From Paraescarpia echinospica (taxonomy: Eukaryota > Annelida > Polychaeta > Sabellida > Siboglinidae), in contig CM034541.1 in assembly GCA_020002185.1 (NCBI GenBank), positions 48,800,976 to 48,864,975 on the forward strand: a stretch of 64,000 nucleotides of DNA. Direction: 5' to 3'. The translations under genes were made by a program, and so were the position numbers. Each line of letters opens with the position of its first letter. Position 1 is the stretch's first letter. The notes below the pieces were generated by a model. The model searched no databases, was not told the origin of the DNA, and worked only from the letters and a program-made list of their open reading frames with translations. Of this stretch, positions 1 to 13,066 are shown one piece after another.

Positions 1-734
1 ATCGTTCATTATACATCAAAGTGTAATGCCTCTGTGGATTCCAAATAAGGAGTAGCAACTTTTATATTATATAGTCTGTGCGTTGAGGCAGCCATATTGA
101 TGTTATTTACGAAAACCTGATAAATCATGTCATTTTAATTCTGTTTTCATTTAAAAAACGTACAAATTATGGAGGTAATACGGCTTGATTTTGCCCTGCT
201 TATACAAATTATTCTGTTAAAACATGTTTTGCATCTTAAAATAAATACGCAATCCATATAAAAGAGAGCCACATCTATTCTCACGTGAAGTAGTGACATA
301 TCATGAAGCAACTTCCCTATCCCGAGGGTCATTCCCTTACGGTTGTGAAGAGTCAGTCGATCCACCAGTGATAAATTACTTCTTCCACCAGCTCCTAGCA
401 GGGCCTAACTCGTCGACTGCAGAAAACAGTGTACATTGGACAAAGATTCTCTCCGTGAGTTCGATGAAGAGAAGAAGGATGAAGTAGAATTGATAAAGAC
501 AGTACATCAGGAGCTTCGTGGAGGGCCAGAAACGGATACAGTTGCTCTGGTCATGCGGTCTTACTACCATGATTCTCGATGATTAGATGTTTTTTAGATT
601 AAGAAGATTAGTAAAATCCATTGAAGCCCACTCCCTCATTTTCCTCAACAAAGCAACTGTTCTACACATGATTCTACAAGACAGTACCAAGCACCTCAAC
701 CCGCAACACCTCCCACTGCTGGTGATTGATCACT

Positions 735-850
735 AAGACTTTGCCATGAAAAATCAATTGACATTCCCGGAAACTCTCTCAGTGAAGACAAGTTTGTCGT
801 GATGCTAGGAGGTATCAAGATGAACATCCAGCTCACTTCACAGATCATGT
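735..850 (+). pseudogene. Relic of a multicopy invertebrate ORF (low confidence)
   Basis: The stretch reads, across at least one frameshift, a segment like FAMKNQLTFP followed by SEDKFVVMLGGIKMN. The EDKFVxMxGG block resembles an uncharacterised ORF I recall as common and repetitive in marine invertebrate genomes, probably of mobile origin. The surroundings are full of stops. This is pattern memory, not an alignment. Confidence 0.22.
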
Positions 851-2170
851 TGACCACAATACCGGCAAACGTTCATTGTGCGTGAGAGCCGAGGAGAAGA
901 CCTTTTCTATTTTGGTATGAATCTTCCCCTACTTCCAGCTTTATTCTCTTAAGGGAACCTCAACTGAAGTCCCAAGTCTTACTTTTTGGAATGCATTCTT
1001 AAAACCAGTAAAAGTCTCACTTATGTGTGACCGGATTCACTGGTCCACTCATTCGCTAACTACATGAGTTGCTTTGTTTCTGAGGCAGGTTGTTCTAACT
1101 TTTATTTGGATTTGGTTTAATATGCAAAACACGCTATGACACAACATGTAGGCAGCACAAACTCACGCAGCATACTGTTCGAAATTACATGTTCTTTATG
1201 TTTTTTAAATAGAAACAGATATTAGCATTATAAGATGTTAACATTTTTCGCAAATATATCGATATGGCTGAACGTACGCACAAAATAGATAACAAAAGAG
1301 CTGCTACTCCTCATTTCGAATCAAGTTGATGTAGGATGAACGGTTCATAAATTAGGACCATTTTACGAATTATCTGTCAGGTGGCGTCATGTTAATATTG
1401 CTCTGGCATGAGAGCAATAAACATGCAAAATTAGTTACTATCTCCCACAATTCTGTTTTGCTTGGCAGGTGTTCGGGTTCCTTTCGCAATTTAGTTTAGG
1501 TCAGTTGATGTTTAGAGTTAAATTGCCCCCACGGCCCCTCGGGGGGATGATCGTTGTACACTTGGGCCAAAAATGTTATTTATGCCCCATCCTAACAGGC
1601 GGTACCGAAAAGCAAACTTTTACAACAACTTGAAATGAAAATGAAATTTAACACGGCTGATGCTTCACTATAGCAGGTTGCAATAACGAGAGGTACTCCA
1701 TCTGGCGGATAACTTGGAACTACTAGTCCGGGTAATAGTGATATGTGGTCCAATCTCCCGCTGTTTATGTCTAATAGTTGCTGGGTATTGTCTAGAAAAG
1801 TGTCAAATTGGCAGAAATTCAGTCGTGAGCCCATATCTCAGCAAATTTTGTATGTATAAATACGTGTTTTTCTTACGAGTACAAAAGTAACATATCTACG
1901 CATGCCATATCAGATTATGCACATAGTGCAATCCTTTATTTATATTAAGAGCGCTTACTTACCCCAAAATTAGCAAAAATCGCTTGTCGCACCGGTCCCG
2001 TCAACATTTATTTACGCTTTTTCTTATCTCTTATAAGGAGTACGTCTAATACTAATACTATTTTGCAACAGGTACATATATCTACAGGTCATGGTGCAAT
2101 ATTACTATGACAGTTTTGTCAAATAATTATCTAGACCACCAAACGTGTGTCTCCGAATTTTTATTTATTA

Positions 2171-2572
2171 ATACGACTCCTGTTTTCGCTGTACTGATGC
2201 TCCCACCAGTTGGAATTAAAACAAGCTAATGAAATTAATTATCGTATGACTATGTTGTCAGGCGACGCTTCATTCAGCGCGCCACGCAAGGGACTGTTTG
2301 TAAGTTGTTCAGATCGCAGATTTTGCTATATAGCATCCTATTCCAGGCGTTTAAAAACGGAATACGACTCCGTTTTGTAGCTCACGTACGTAAGGGCGAC
2401 GCATGTTGTGTAAATTAATATTTAATGGGTGTATCGATACTATAACCCGTGTTTAGATAGCTTTTATCCAAATGAATTCTGCGCACAACATGCTTTAAGG
2501 GGCTAAATGTTAGATTTCACGACTCCGTTTTACACGACTCCGTTTATGCACTGTGTGAACGGAGTCGTGAGT
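2171..2572. repeat. Recurring ACGACTCCGTTTT motif with inverted copy
   Basis: The motif, exact or nearly so, occurs near 2172, 2364, 2519 and 2536, and in inverse orientation (AACGGAGTCGTG) near 2559-2570. The last direct and inverted copies can pair into a hairpin with a roughly 12-bp stem. A related form (ACGGCTCCGTTT) recurs near 10127. Function unknown; it may be the edge of a small palindromic element. Confidence 0.5.
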
Positions 2573-2671
2573 TAAACAAAGTAGTAAACTATGCGTGATC
2601 AGTTAGATTTAAGACTGATTGCCTGAATATCATGGAATATTACTGTTATTGGTTGTATACATGCATGCAGG

Positions 2672-2941
<270 letters not shown>

Positions 2942-3120
2942 CATAAACGTGTACATACATTCTGCGGAACTTGTAATTTTACTTTTACTTCACATCAATA
3001 GCTCTGTCTTCTTATTTGTTTAAGTCTGCCACGGGACGTCCCAAAAAACGACGAACTGCTGAACAGCAGAACGCTTATCGAAACAACACAACAAATATCT
3101 TGCCAAGCGCGACGAGTTCA

Positions 3121-3123
<3 letters not shown>

Positions 3124-3202
<79 letters not shown>
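3124..3202. repeat. (GA)n microsatellite
   Basis: About 79 bp of uninterrupted GA lie between the CA array and the LINE ORF1. The reading frame passes through it only by chance, giving an Arg-Glu repeat; the true ORF1 start is downstream. Confidence 0.97.
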
Positions 3203-3203
<1 letters not shown>

Positions 3204-3387
3204 ACTGGCACAGACGAAAAGACGAAAAGATGAAAAGAGAGTAAAATTGATAGTAGGGCATCACAACAGCAAGCTCATGGCAGAAAGACCAACAGAAGAG
3301 AAAAATCAGCATCATATCAGATTTTCAAGATGGCTGCCGTGGTCTAAGTTGTGGTCATTTCGTGGGAGAACAGAAATTCAGAGAAAC

Positions 3388-4218
3388 ATGCCATCCAAGC
3401 GTAAGCCGTCCAGTGTTACTGACAGCGATGTTCAGGACACTGATGTGATGCTGCTGAAATTCGTGGAATTGCTGAATGATGACGCTGTATTACGAAAACT
3501 GAAAATAGCGTTGTACCCTCAAGCGCTGGCCGATAAGATCGACACCTTCACGCAGACAATCGCTGACCTAAAATCGAAGCTCGAAACCAAAGAGCGCAGA
3601 ATTGTAGCCCTCGAAGAAAAAGTTGGTAATCTTGAAAGTGAGTGCGATAACATTGAACAATATTCCCGACGATGCAACTTAAGGTTTCATGGAATTCCTG
3701 AAACTGGGGCGGGGGAGAACACTACTGCCAAAGTAGTGGAAACCATTAATGTCAAAATGGCAGTGACCCCCCCAGTGACACAAGAGGACATTGTAGTCAG
3801 CCATAGGCTTGGCAAAAGAGCAGACACAGGCGATCGACATCGTGTAGTCATTGTGCGATTCAACAGAGTTAACGTGCGAGACGATGTCATACGGGCTAGA
3901 AGCCGATTGCGTAACAGTGTCAGTGAAAACCAACACCAAATCTTCGTCAACGAGGACTTGACGCAGCGCCGCGCAGCGCTGGCTAGCGCTACAAGGCAGT
4001 TGAAACGTGCCAAGAAAATTGCTGACTGCTGGACCTATAATGGGAAAGTGGTAATCAAGACATTAGCAAACATGATCAGGGTCATTCACACGCAGGAGGA
4101 TATGAACACGTGGCGTGCGACCGGGAATCGACCCCTGTATACGAACGATATTTTGTTAATGTTTTATTATTTTCGTTACACGAGACTGCGCAACGTGAGT
4201 CCACTGAGCAAGACGTGA
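3388..4218 (+). CDS. LINE ORF1 protein (coiled coil + RRM type)
   Basis: An intact frame of 276 codons from the ATG at 3388. Residues about 45-95 form a leucine-rich coiled coil. Next comes the classic ORF1p signature NIEQYSRRCNLRFHGIPE at about 90-107, entering an RRM-like fold, and a basic C-terminal part with VNEDLTQRRAALASATRQLK. Proteins of this kind in non-LTR retrotransposons bind their RNA as trimers and act as nucleic-acid chaperones. The frame is open further upstream, but only through the GA microsatellite, so ATG 3388 is preferred. Base composition is near 48% GC, unlike the AT-rich ORF2 that follows, so the two probably do not belong to the same element. No ORF2 of matching composition follows, which suggests truncation or that this is a separated half. 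Confidence 0.75.
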   Translation: MPSKRKPSSVTDSDVQDTDVMLLKFVELLNDDAVLRKLKIALYPQALADKIDTFTQTIADLKSKLETKERRIVALEEKVGNLESECDNIEQYSRRCNLRFHGIPETGAGENTTAKVVETINVKMAVTPPVTQEDIVVSHRLGKRADTGDRHRVVIVRFNRVNVRDDVIRARSRLRNSVSENQHQIFVNEDLTQRRAALASATRQLKRAKKIADCWTYNGKVVIKTLANMIRVIHTQEDMNTWRATGNRPLYTNDILLMFYYFRYTRLRNVSPLSKT

Positions 4219-5667
4219 TCTACACAGCGAGGTCAATTAAAAGAGAGATAAGTCCTCTTTACTGACTCTGCAGACTCCGGGATAATATAATGTAATGTCA
4301 GTTAATATTATCTTTAATCGTTTTAAATTATTATCTTTTCAAGCTGGTTTTTTCTCTTTCTCTTCTTCTCCTTTCTCCTTCTCTCAAATTACAATACCTG
4401 TAAAGCTGACGTAAATACACGACAGCATTACGTCGACTTCTGCATAATGTTAAACTGCATTTTCTACTTTGATTCAGTGATTACATGCAAGTGTTTATTG
4501 CAGTGCCATCAGTGATATTGGGAATATTATCAATATATCTGGTGACATTCCTAGCTAGTTAGGCTGTTACTACATGCTGAACAATCAATCTACTTAAACT
4601 GCTCTATCTAAATTGCTAATGACTTGTTGAAATCTTGACTTTCAGTTTCTCTGTGGACTCTTCTCAAGTGATTTTAGTAACATAATATTTAGTGTTAGTG
4701 TCTTCCTAGAAATATAAGCTCCAGCTCCTTGTGCACTGATGCACATCCCGTTAAACTGAAACTGTAATTTATTTTGTTTTCTTATGAAAATATATATTTT
4801 ATAATTTTCTTTGAGTTGAATGCTAGTCATGTTGTTTTGTATATTTATTAGTTGAAATAGTTATACAGCTAATATATAAATACGTATGTACTTAATATAT
4901 ATAATTTAATAATATATTTTCTCTTTTTTATTTTCAGTAAAATGGATTGACAAATATGATGTATAAATCTGAAATGAAAGCACTGTGTTAGTTATTGCAC
5001 ACGATGTAAATCGGTAGCTTCTTCACATAATCTTTGTTTTTTGTAAAATGTAAACCTGTAGTCACATTACTATATATACATAGAAATAACTTTCAAGTAT
5101 GTATATGTATGTGTGCGATTATATGTGTATAATTAAATCTTATTAAATCTTATCATATCACAGTAAAAATGGTTAATGAAGCAAAAAGCAAAATGCTAAA
5201 CCTTGTGTTGCACTATGTTTTACTGCTGTACTTTATATAAACAAAAACTTTAGCTTGTCACTGAAGTTATCTTAATACAAGTATTCATTATGTTGCTATG
5301 AAATGCATTAGTATGTTACTATGGATACTCAGGTAAATGTGGCTTGTAAAACCGTTTTAATACTGTATGCTCTACACCTCTCCCATGACAAGGTCTTCTT
5401 GCATTCATTATGCAAATCATTCTTATTTTATGTTATTTTTATATATATATACTAAACTACAAGATGTCTATCTCAAACTGTTTTCACATTTACATGTTTA
5501 ATCAATCTCACACTTACGTTCAGTGCATTACGTCTATAAAACTTACAACAGGCAATGCCACAAATACATCTCATTATCGGTATATGCATATATCACAATT
5601 TGTTGAACACTCATTCACACATACAAATATAATAACAAATACACATAATCATTACCAAATTATATAA
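4219..5667. other. AT-rich spacer between ORF1 and ORF2
   Basis: About 1.4 kb of AT-rich DNA with TATA-rich runs near 4860-4920 and 5430-5450 and frequent stops on both strands. No recognisable protein segment or RNA gene. It may include the 3' end of the ORF1 element and the 5' UTR of the AT-rich LINE that follows. Confidence 0.5.
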
Positions 5668-8600
5668 AGGCATGACATTAGACGATACGTTCCTCTCTTT
5701 TTAGGAGGTATTAATAACAATGACTTAATCAACATCTTAGACACAAATGATGTTGAAAATTATGAACCTCAAGTAATACGTCGGTCTTCATATTATGACT
5801 TTGATAAGTTTAGCAAACTTACACAGATAAACACTACCCGTTTTAGTGTCTTAAGCACTAACATTCAATCAATAAATTCTAAATTTAACGAACTGGAAGC
5901 TTTTGTAGAAGAGCTAAGTAGTAACAATTTTATATTTAATGTCATCTGCTTACAAGAAACTTGGAAATCAGAAAACGATGACCTATCACAGTTTTCTTTA
6001 CATGGTTATGACTGTTTAGCTCAAGGTAAGACGTGCAGTAACAAAGGAGGGCTAATAATATATGTTGACAACAAATATAGATCAGAGGTTATATTAAATG
6101 TAAACATGTACGAACAGTGGGAAGGGATGATAGTCCAAATAAATGGTGGTAATCTATCTAAGAGCATAACCATTGGAAACATATATAGACATCCACGAAC
6201 TTCTAATGATAACTTAAATGCTTTTATAAATGAATTTACTTCTATAATATCATCAATGGAAAACAACTGTAATAACAATCTCATTATCGCTGGAGATTTT
6301 AATATAAATTTGCTTAAATTAAATGAAAATGATACATATAGTAACTTTTTTGACACCATAATATCACAAAGCCTTTACCCGCAAATTACTCTTCCTACTA
6401 GATTTACTAGAACAAATGGTACTTTAATAGATAATTTCTTTTGTAAACTTAATAAATCTATATTGGAGAGTACTGCAGGGATTTTAATCAAACAATTTTT
6501 TGATCATCAGCCGTATTTTATATTCATCAACGCCTCATTAAAGACTGAACCTCCACCTAAATATGTTAAAATAAATATACTAAATGAAGAGGCAATGCAT
6601 AAAGTTAAACACGAAATAAAATCAAACGAGATATACAATAAGCTAAATACAAATGTAAATGCAGACACAAATTTAAATTATGACATAATCTACGAAGAAA
6701 TTATACGGGCAAAAAATAAGCATATGCAAACTAAGCTGGTGAAATTTAATAAATATAAACATAAAAGATCAATGTGGATTACACAAGGATTGCTAAAATC
6801 TATTCAATATCGAGACAAACTCTATAAACAATTAAAACTGACACAACCAAATTCGACAAGCTATGAAGCTATTAATATTAATCTAAAAACATATAATACG
6901 ATATTAAAGAAAAATATTCGTGCAGCTAAACAAGTGTATTTTGAACAAAGATTTAATCGATTTAATTATGATATAAAAAATACCTGGAAAGTTATTAATG
7001 AATTTCTTTCAAAAAATAGTACAAACCGTAGATTACCATAATTTTTTTATAGAAAATGGTACAAAAATAACTGATAAAAAGGATATTGCAAAAAATTTAA
7101 TAATTATTTACAAATATAGGTCAGACCATTGCACAAGGTATTAAATATAAAGGTAACAAAAACTATACTTATTATTTAAACAAAAATGTTAATTCTGTAT
7201 TTACGTTTCAGAGTGTTGATGAAGAGACTATTAGGAAAACTATTAATAATCTTCCCACAAAAAACAGCTGTGGATTTGATGGCATTTCATCAAAATTGCT
7301 CAAGATAATTGAGCCTGCAATTATAAAATCATTAAAGCTGTTAATAAACCAAGTTTTAAAATCCGGGATATTCCCAGACAAACTAAAAATTGCAAAAGTT
7401 ATTCCTATATTTAAGAAAGACGATCCATCTTTATTTGAAAATTACAGACCAATTTCCCTTCTTCCTACAATTTCTAATGTATTAGAGAAATTAATTTTTA
7501 TTCAATTATATTCATATTTCAATGATATGAAGCTTTTATTTGATAATTAGTATGGTTTTAGAGCAAAATATTCAACGGAATTTGCTGCGCTTGAGCTAAT
7601 AGATAGAATTATAACTAAAATGGATAATAATGATGAAACAATTAATGTATTTCTCGACCTTTCTAAGGCTTTTGATACTATTGACCATAACATTTTACTT
7701 AACAAATTAACTTACTATGGCCTAAATGGTTCAAGTTTGCAGTTATTCAGAAGTTACTTGACAAAACAGGAAACAATACACAGAAATTGATCAAATAAAT
7801 TCAGACATCTTACCTATAACAATCGGCGTCCCACAAGGTTCAATCCTTCGACCACTGTTATTTATCATTTACATAAATGATTTCTCACAAGCTAGTCAAT
7901 TATTTAATTTCGTCATGTACGCTGATGACACCACATTATCTAGCTCTTTAAAATGTTTTAACAACAACACACGCAATAAAAGTACAGAATCCTTACTAAA
8001 TGAAGAACTTTTTAAAGTTAATGAATGGCTAAACATAAATAAATTATCTTTAAATAAAAGCAAATCAAAATACATGATTTTTCATATGCCTAATAAACGC
8101 ACGCAGAGTCTTACGCTTAAAATAAATAATATAAATATTGAAAGAGTAGATGAATTTAACTTTCTAGGATTGATTTTATACACTAACCTAAATTGGAAAA
8201 AACACACTGAGAAAATTTCAAATAAGTGCTCCAAAACAATTGGCATAATAAACAGATTAAAATATGTATTACCTTTAGATATAAAAGTGTTGTTATATAA
8301 CACATTAATATTATCTCATATCAATTATTGTACCATGGTTTTGGGATACCAAATAAAAAGAATTACAAAAATTCCAAAAAAAACATGCGAATAATAACCT
8401 TAAATAAATACAACTCACACACGGAACCACTTTAAAAAAAACTTAAACTACTAAAAGTAGAAGACATATTAAAGTTACATGAATTAAAATTTTACTTTAA
8501 ATACATCCATAAAATGTTACCTCCTTATTTACTTAACTGGCAAATTATCCCAAGTGTAAACATACATAATTATAATACTCGAGAAAAAAATTATATACAT

Positions 8601-8807
8601 ACTTTTAGAACTAAGCATGAATTTGCAATGAAATGTCTCAAATACAGCCTACCTCATGCTATAAATGACACCCCCGATATAATCAAAGACAAAATATATA
8701 CTCACAGTTTGCGAGGCTTCTCATTTTATATAAAAACATACTTGTTACATAAATATAATGATTTATGCACTCTATCAAATTGCTACACATGTCAACAGAA
8801 CCATTAA
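5668..8807 (+). pseudogene. Decayed AT-rich LINE ORF2 (endonuclease-RT)
   Basis: The frame is open from 5668 to 7041. It begins with an APE-type endonuclease-phosphatase domain: LSTNIQSINSKFNELE, then ICLQETW (catalytic E), IYRHPRTS and IAGDFNINL. The RT follows in pieces after frameshifts near 7040 and stops at 7548, 7790 and later: NYRPISLLP, LDLSKAFDTIDHNILL, GVPQGSIL and MYADDTTL (the YxDD box, near 7911-7934). A C-terminal part runs to 8807. RT order and motifs fit the CR1/jockey side of LINEs; the clade is not resolved. AT content is far above neighbouring elements. At least four lesions make it dead. Confidence 0.85.
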
Positions 8808-8944
8808 ATACAATACATTTGATGCTAGTTTCAGGCAACCAGCACACATACAAACTTACATTCTCACATAAAACAAGCACTCCCAAAATACATACATGAG
8901 ATAGACACCTTGTAAAAGGACCACATAAATTATCACGTAAATAG

Positions 8945-8989
8945 GGTGGCTCCTATGATAGCGACAATTGTGTCTTAATAGGAGTCACC
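8945..8989 (+). other. Hairpin in the 3' region of the AT-rich LINE
   Basis: GGTGGCTCCTAT at 8945-8956 pairs with ATAGGAGTCACC at 8978-8989, leaving one G-T mismatch and a 21-bp loop. It lies about 140 bp after the ORF2 end, where LINE 3' UTRs can carry RT-recognition structures. Function is inferred from position only. Confidence 0.45.
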
Positions 8990-9179
8990 GACCCCGATTG
9001 AATAAGCTATATGATTAATATCTATGGTACATCAATACCATAATTGCTGTACATGCGTTTGTATGTATCTTCCGAATAGTATGTTGAACATATAATGATA
9101 TACGTTTATGTATGTCTGCATAATGTTTATATTTGTTGTTTATTACAGCATAAGTGATGTTAAAAAGTGGTACCATCGG

Positions 9180-9960
9180 TTAAGCTGAAAACTACAGAAA
9201 AAGATGCGAAAAGTACCGAAAACATCTAGAACGCTTGAAGGCTCACAATCCGGACGCCAATGATGGTAGGGCCGTTCTGACACCTAAAACAAAAAAGACA
9301 GAAACCATGTGGAAAGGGCGAAGGCAAGTCAGAAAGCAATTAACTTTCTCGTTGACAGCCCAGCTGCATAAAAGACGTAAAGAGCAGAAGTCGAATAAGG
9401 GTATGCAGGCATTCCACAAGGTTTTGGAACTGGGCACATCTTGAAGTAGCGGTGAAAACCATTGGTATATCGAGGTCGGCTGTCAACAATAACAAGAAAC
9501 AAAACATTAAATAGTCCGTGTATGAACGGAAGAAACACACTATTATTGTTACAGCAGAAACAAGAGAGCACGTCATTAGTTTCTTCTGCAGAGAGATGAC
9601 ATTAGCAGAGCAACAGCTGGTGTACAAGAGACGGTGACCAAAGATGGACAAGGAATGCAGAAAAGGTATATGTTGAAGTCAGTATCGGAGCTATACAAAA
9701 CGTTCAGCGCCTCGTCGTTTGCACTACCAACACCTGAATTCACATCTGATCAGTTACTATGATATGTTTCATGTGGATGGCATCACCTAATATGGCCAAA
9801 TACCGATCGTATTTAGTGGACGGATGTGAGGAATCAGAAGAGCCAATAGACAATGTACTAAAGATACTCCCACCAGTGGCTGTAAACTCAAAACAAGGAT
9901 ATCTGCAAGTTCTCCCAGAAGAAGAACTTCGCACAGAGTCATATTTTCGGAAATAACTTA
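9180..9960 (+). pseudogene. Broken relic of a repetitive invertebrate ORF
   Basis: A short block near 9585-9720 reads RDDISRATAGVQETVTK then QKRYMLKSVSELYKTF. This resembles a multicopy uncharacterised ORF I recall from mollusc and other marine genomes, where a DDNSR.xxGKKxxVT..QKR motif recurs. Upstream and downstream frames (9235-9444, 9759-9956) may be parts of the same ORF shifted by indels. Stops interrupt every frame. Likely a dead mobile-element gene; function unknown. Confidence 0.35.
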
Positions 9961-10560
9961 CTAATGCATTACTGCTAGCCATGGCAATCAGTTGACCTTA
10001 CTTCCGCTTGCATTGATCAAATTTCAATGTCCTTTGGATAATATAAAGTGAATGTGTTACCATCGATATAATTTTACATTTTCTTCATAGGGTACCGATA
10101 CATACAAACACCACTCAGTTTGACGACATACGGCTCCGTTTACGGTGCTATTTTAACCCCCTCCCACACCCCAGAAAGAAAAAAAAAGCTCTGCTGCGTA
10201 TGGCAATCGATTAAGATGCCATGTTAGTCTAATATGCGACACCTTAACAAATATCGGAACTACTTGACATAATGATTGCATAATTATTTATATATTTGCC
10301 AATAAAAGTCTGCTCAAACGTAATCATCTTGTTTGAAGTGTTCACGCTACCACAGCTGTCCCCTTTTATCTTCTACTCGACGAAAGGTAATTACCCACGC
10401 CTTGTATCTTGCCCTGTCTTCAGGAAACTCATGCCCCCTCTGTTATGACAACCGTAAACACAACAACAAGGCATCGCGTGAGATGAAAGGAGATGCAGTT
10501 GGCTTTACGTTTGTTTACCAAGCGTGACCGAGTAAACAACTCAGAACCGGAAGTTGACAG
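9961..10560. other. Non-coding stretch without recognised features
   Basis: No protein segment, RNA or long repeat was recognised, other than a related ACGGCTCCGTTT motif near 10127 (also seen at 2.2-2.6 kb) and a short A-rich run near 10180. Confidence 0.5.
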
Positions 10561-10569
10561 GAGGACCGG

Positions 10570-11280
10570 TTGCTAGCACCCCTGGCGTCATTTACATGCG
10601 AATTCCGCCATTGTTGCAAGTCTCCCATAAGGGTTCTACCGGGGGATATGCAAAATAGAGTAGCCAGTTTAGTGTTGCCAACGTTAGCTTGGCATGCCCA
10701 TGTGCCAGAGAAGGTTAGAGACATGATTTATGAGGGGAAATTGTCGACTTATATACTTTGCTGCCGGAGATTAGCTTCGATCATCAAGACTATAATGTCA
10801 CAATACGACCCGGGGGAGGATGGTAATCCAGCAGTGTGTGTGACCCATAAGACGAAACCCCAGAGCCGTTCTTTCAGTTAATGGTCAAGAGCCTTCCAGG
10901 TATTCATGTCGGTGTTTTGGTGAAGCCAGGGAATGCTGTGGTGGTGTGAGTGATGGACCTGGGATTGTATTAGTTATGAGTTGTGGTTCAGTGCCGTGCA
11001 GCAGCCGTCTCCCAGGGTGGCACCACAGGTTGGGCCTTCCTTTCTCAACAGGGGTACAGGTAGCCGTGCAAACCGGGACTGCTGGGCCTTTAACCAGGGA
11101 CGATGTATCCGAAATCCCTGTCCATTCAAGCATCTCTGCAGGTGGTGCCCACCCTGGTGTGGTGGTTCCCACCCTGTGTTCCGGTCCCCGAAGTCCCACA
11201 TTCGTAAATCAGGTGCCCATTGCCCAACCCATATCATGCCATGTATTCGCAAGTGTAGCCAACAGGTCTAAGGGATGGCT
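10570..11280 (+). pseudogene. DIRS-like gag remnant
   Basis: Near 10680-10740 the frame reads WHAHVPEKVRDMIYEGKLSTY, resembling the VPxxxxxxIWxGxYI block of DIRS gag proteins. Near 11080-11190 another frame reads CWAFNQGRCIRNPCPFKHLC, a Cys/His knuckle of the CWxFNxGxC..CxFxHxC type before the polymerase part. The two are in different frames with stops between, so indels have broken the gene. Confidence 0.6.
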
Positions 11281-11829
11281 TAGTAAGTTATGATGTTGTG
11301 AAAAGCCAGTATTTAATTAAGGGGTTTACTTCAGGTTTTGAAATCGGGCGTTTGGATGTACCAGTGCAGAAAGGGGTAGTCAAAAACGTGAAATCTGCCT
11401 TTGAATGTCCACATGTAATAGCCTCAATTATCCAGCCGCCGTGAGGTGGCAGCATTGGCCCGTACCAACTGCCTGGATTATTAAGTTCCAGCCATTGTTA
11501 CCGGTAGAGAGCTTTACCCCAGATTCGGGTAGAGACGATGATTGGCTCTCAGGCCAACTATGAAATAACAAATTCAATAAGGATACAATTTTATCAGATA
11601 ATACTACACAATAACAACTATTCAACATTAAACTTATATTGAAACATGTCCCACAATAACTAAACCGACAGTAAACTTTGTTCGTAGTTTAATGCCATTT
11701 AATCACATGCTTATTCACTAGGTGGCAGCTCTCATGGCATAACATTCAAAAGGGCTATTCAGAGCCAGACTATCGTTCTGGCGAAGTCACGCAGCCAGGC
11801 GAGAGTCGGTTATGCGAGACTACACATGT

Positions 11830-12663
11830 AATAGATTTGAAGTTAAAGAAGGAGCTAGAACTGGGTCGAATCTTAGGCCCCTTCAAGGTGCCACCAGTTA
11901 ATCCCGCTTACAGAATATCACCGCTAGGGGTTGTTTCTAAGAAAGTTCCAGGGTAGTTTAGAGTGATCCATAATTTATCTCACCCAGCTAGTGAGTCAGT
12001 TAATGATTACGTTCCTAAGGAGTTTTCAACAGTGCAGTATGCAACCACACAGGATGCCATTTCATTCATTAAGGAATCTGAGTCAATAGTCTTCATGGCT
12101 AAGGTGGACATAGAAGCAGCATTCAGGATTATACCTATTGCTCCAAATGTTTCACCATTGTTGGGCTACATTACCCATGGGTTGTTCTAGTTCTTGCTCT
12201 ATCTTTGAAGCTTTAAGCACAGCGCTAGAGTGGGTTGCCATTGGTTTTTGGCGACTTCTCATGGTAAATGTCTTAACGATATGCAGGCGTTCATTGGACT
12301 GTGTGGGCAACTGTGGGTCCCGTTGGCGCCTGGAAAGACAGTTGGGCCTTCTACTGCACTACAATTTCTGGGAATAACTTTAGACGCAGTGAGCATGAAG
12401 GCACGTTTACTAGATGATGAGTAGATCGCTGACACAGTCATTCTTGAGCAGAGAGACAGCCACTCTTAGAGGGATTCAACAATTATTAAGGGTCCTGGGG
12501 TTCAGTTGTTCAGTAGTTCCTGGAACAGGTTTCATACGAAGGTTAATCGACTTAACTTTACATGTCAGTAGACCGCAGTTTCACATTAGATTGACCAGAC
12601 AGGTGAAACTAGACTTGTTGAAATGGCAGGAATTTCTGTCAGAATTTAACGGGAAAGCTTATT
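11830..12663 (+). pseudogene. DIRS-like reverse transcriptase, broken
   Basis: The segment LELGRILGPFKVPPVNP followed by SPLGVVSKKVPG and FRVIHNLSHPASESVND is the diagnostic RT entry of DIRS elements. It is interrupted by a TAG at about 11954, where Trp is usual. MAKVDIEAAFRIIPI supplies the first catalytic Asp of the palm. LPMGCSSSCSIFEALSTALEW continues in another frame near 12170, and GKTVGPSTALQFLGITLD lies near 12330. At least three frameshifts separate the blocks, and the second catalytic box is not legible. Confidence 0.8.
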
Positions 12664-12668
12664 GATGA

Positions 12669-13060
12669 TAACTTTCTGAATGGGGATTACTTGCAGTTAT
12701 TCACCGATGCATCCGGGGGCATAGGCTATGGGGCAGTATGTGGCCCAGACTAGTTTTGGGGTAGATGGCCCATTTCATGGATTGCCCTTAATATCACAGT
12801 GCTTGAGTTGTACCCAATAGTGGTGGCTGTGGCGACGTGGGGGTTTCTTCGGCTAACAGTAGCGCGTGTTTTTCTCAGATAAAGAGGCCTTGGTTGCAAT
12901 AATTAATAAACAAACATCCAAGGAGCCATGTATGATGACCATGTCGAGAGAGTTCATTCTGTCTTGTTTCCATCGCACTATTAACTCTACATCTCGTTAT
13001 ATACCAGGTCGTGGCAATACTTTGCCCAACAAATGATCCCGTTGCCAGATACACGAATTT
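12669..13060 (+). pseudogene. DIRS-like RNase H, broken
   Basis: LFTDASGGIGYGAVCGPD at about 12698-12751 carries the first catalytic Asp. After one stop follow FWGRWPISWIALNITVLELYPIVVA, with the Glu of the ELxPI box, and a degraded block with INKQTSKEP near 12900. RYIPGRGNTLPN near 13000-13030 matches the usual end of this domain. It sits directly between RT and the recombinase, as in DIRS elements. Confidence 0.7.
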
Positions 13061-13066
13061 CTGACG

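Larger units (their letters stand above)
1..2620. other. Region without a confident gene
   Basis: The stretch is AT-rich and has stops in all frames at short intervals. No exon, RNA gene or transposon core domain can be recognised, apart from a faint relic near 775-850 and a recurring 13-bp motif in 2171-2572, listed separately. Short open frames at 147-365, 293-487 and 1592-1834 have no recognisable motif and look like chance. Confidence 0.6.
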
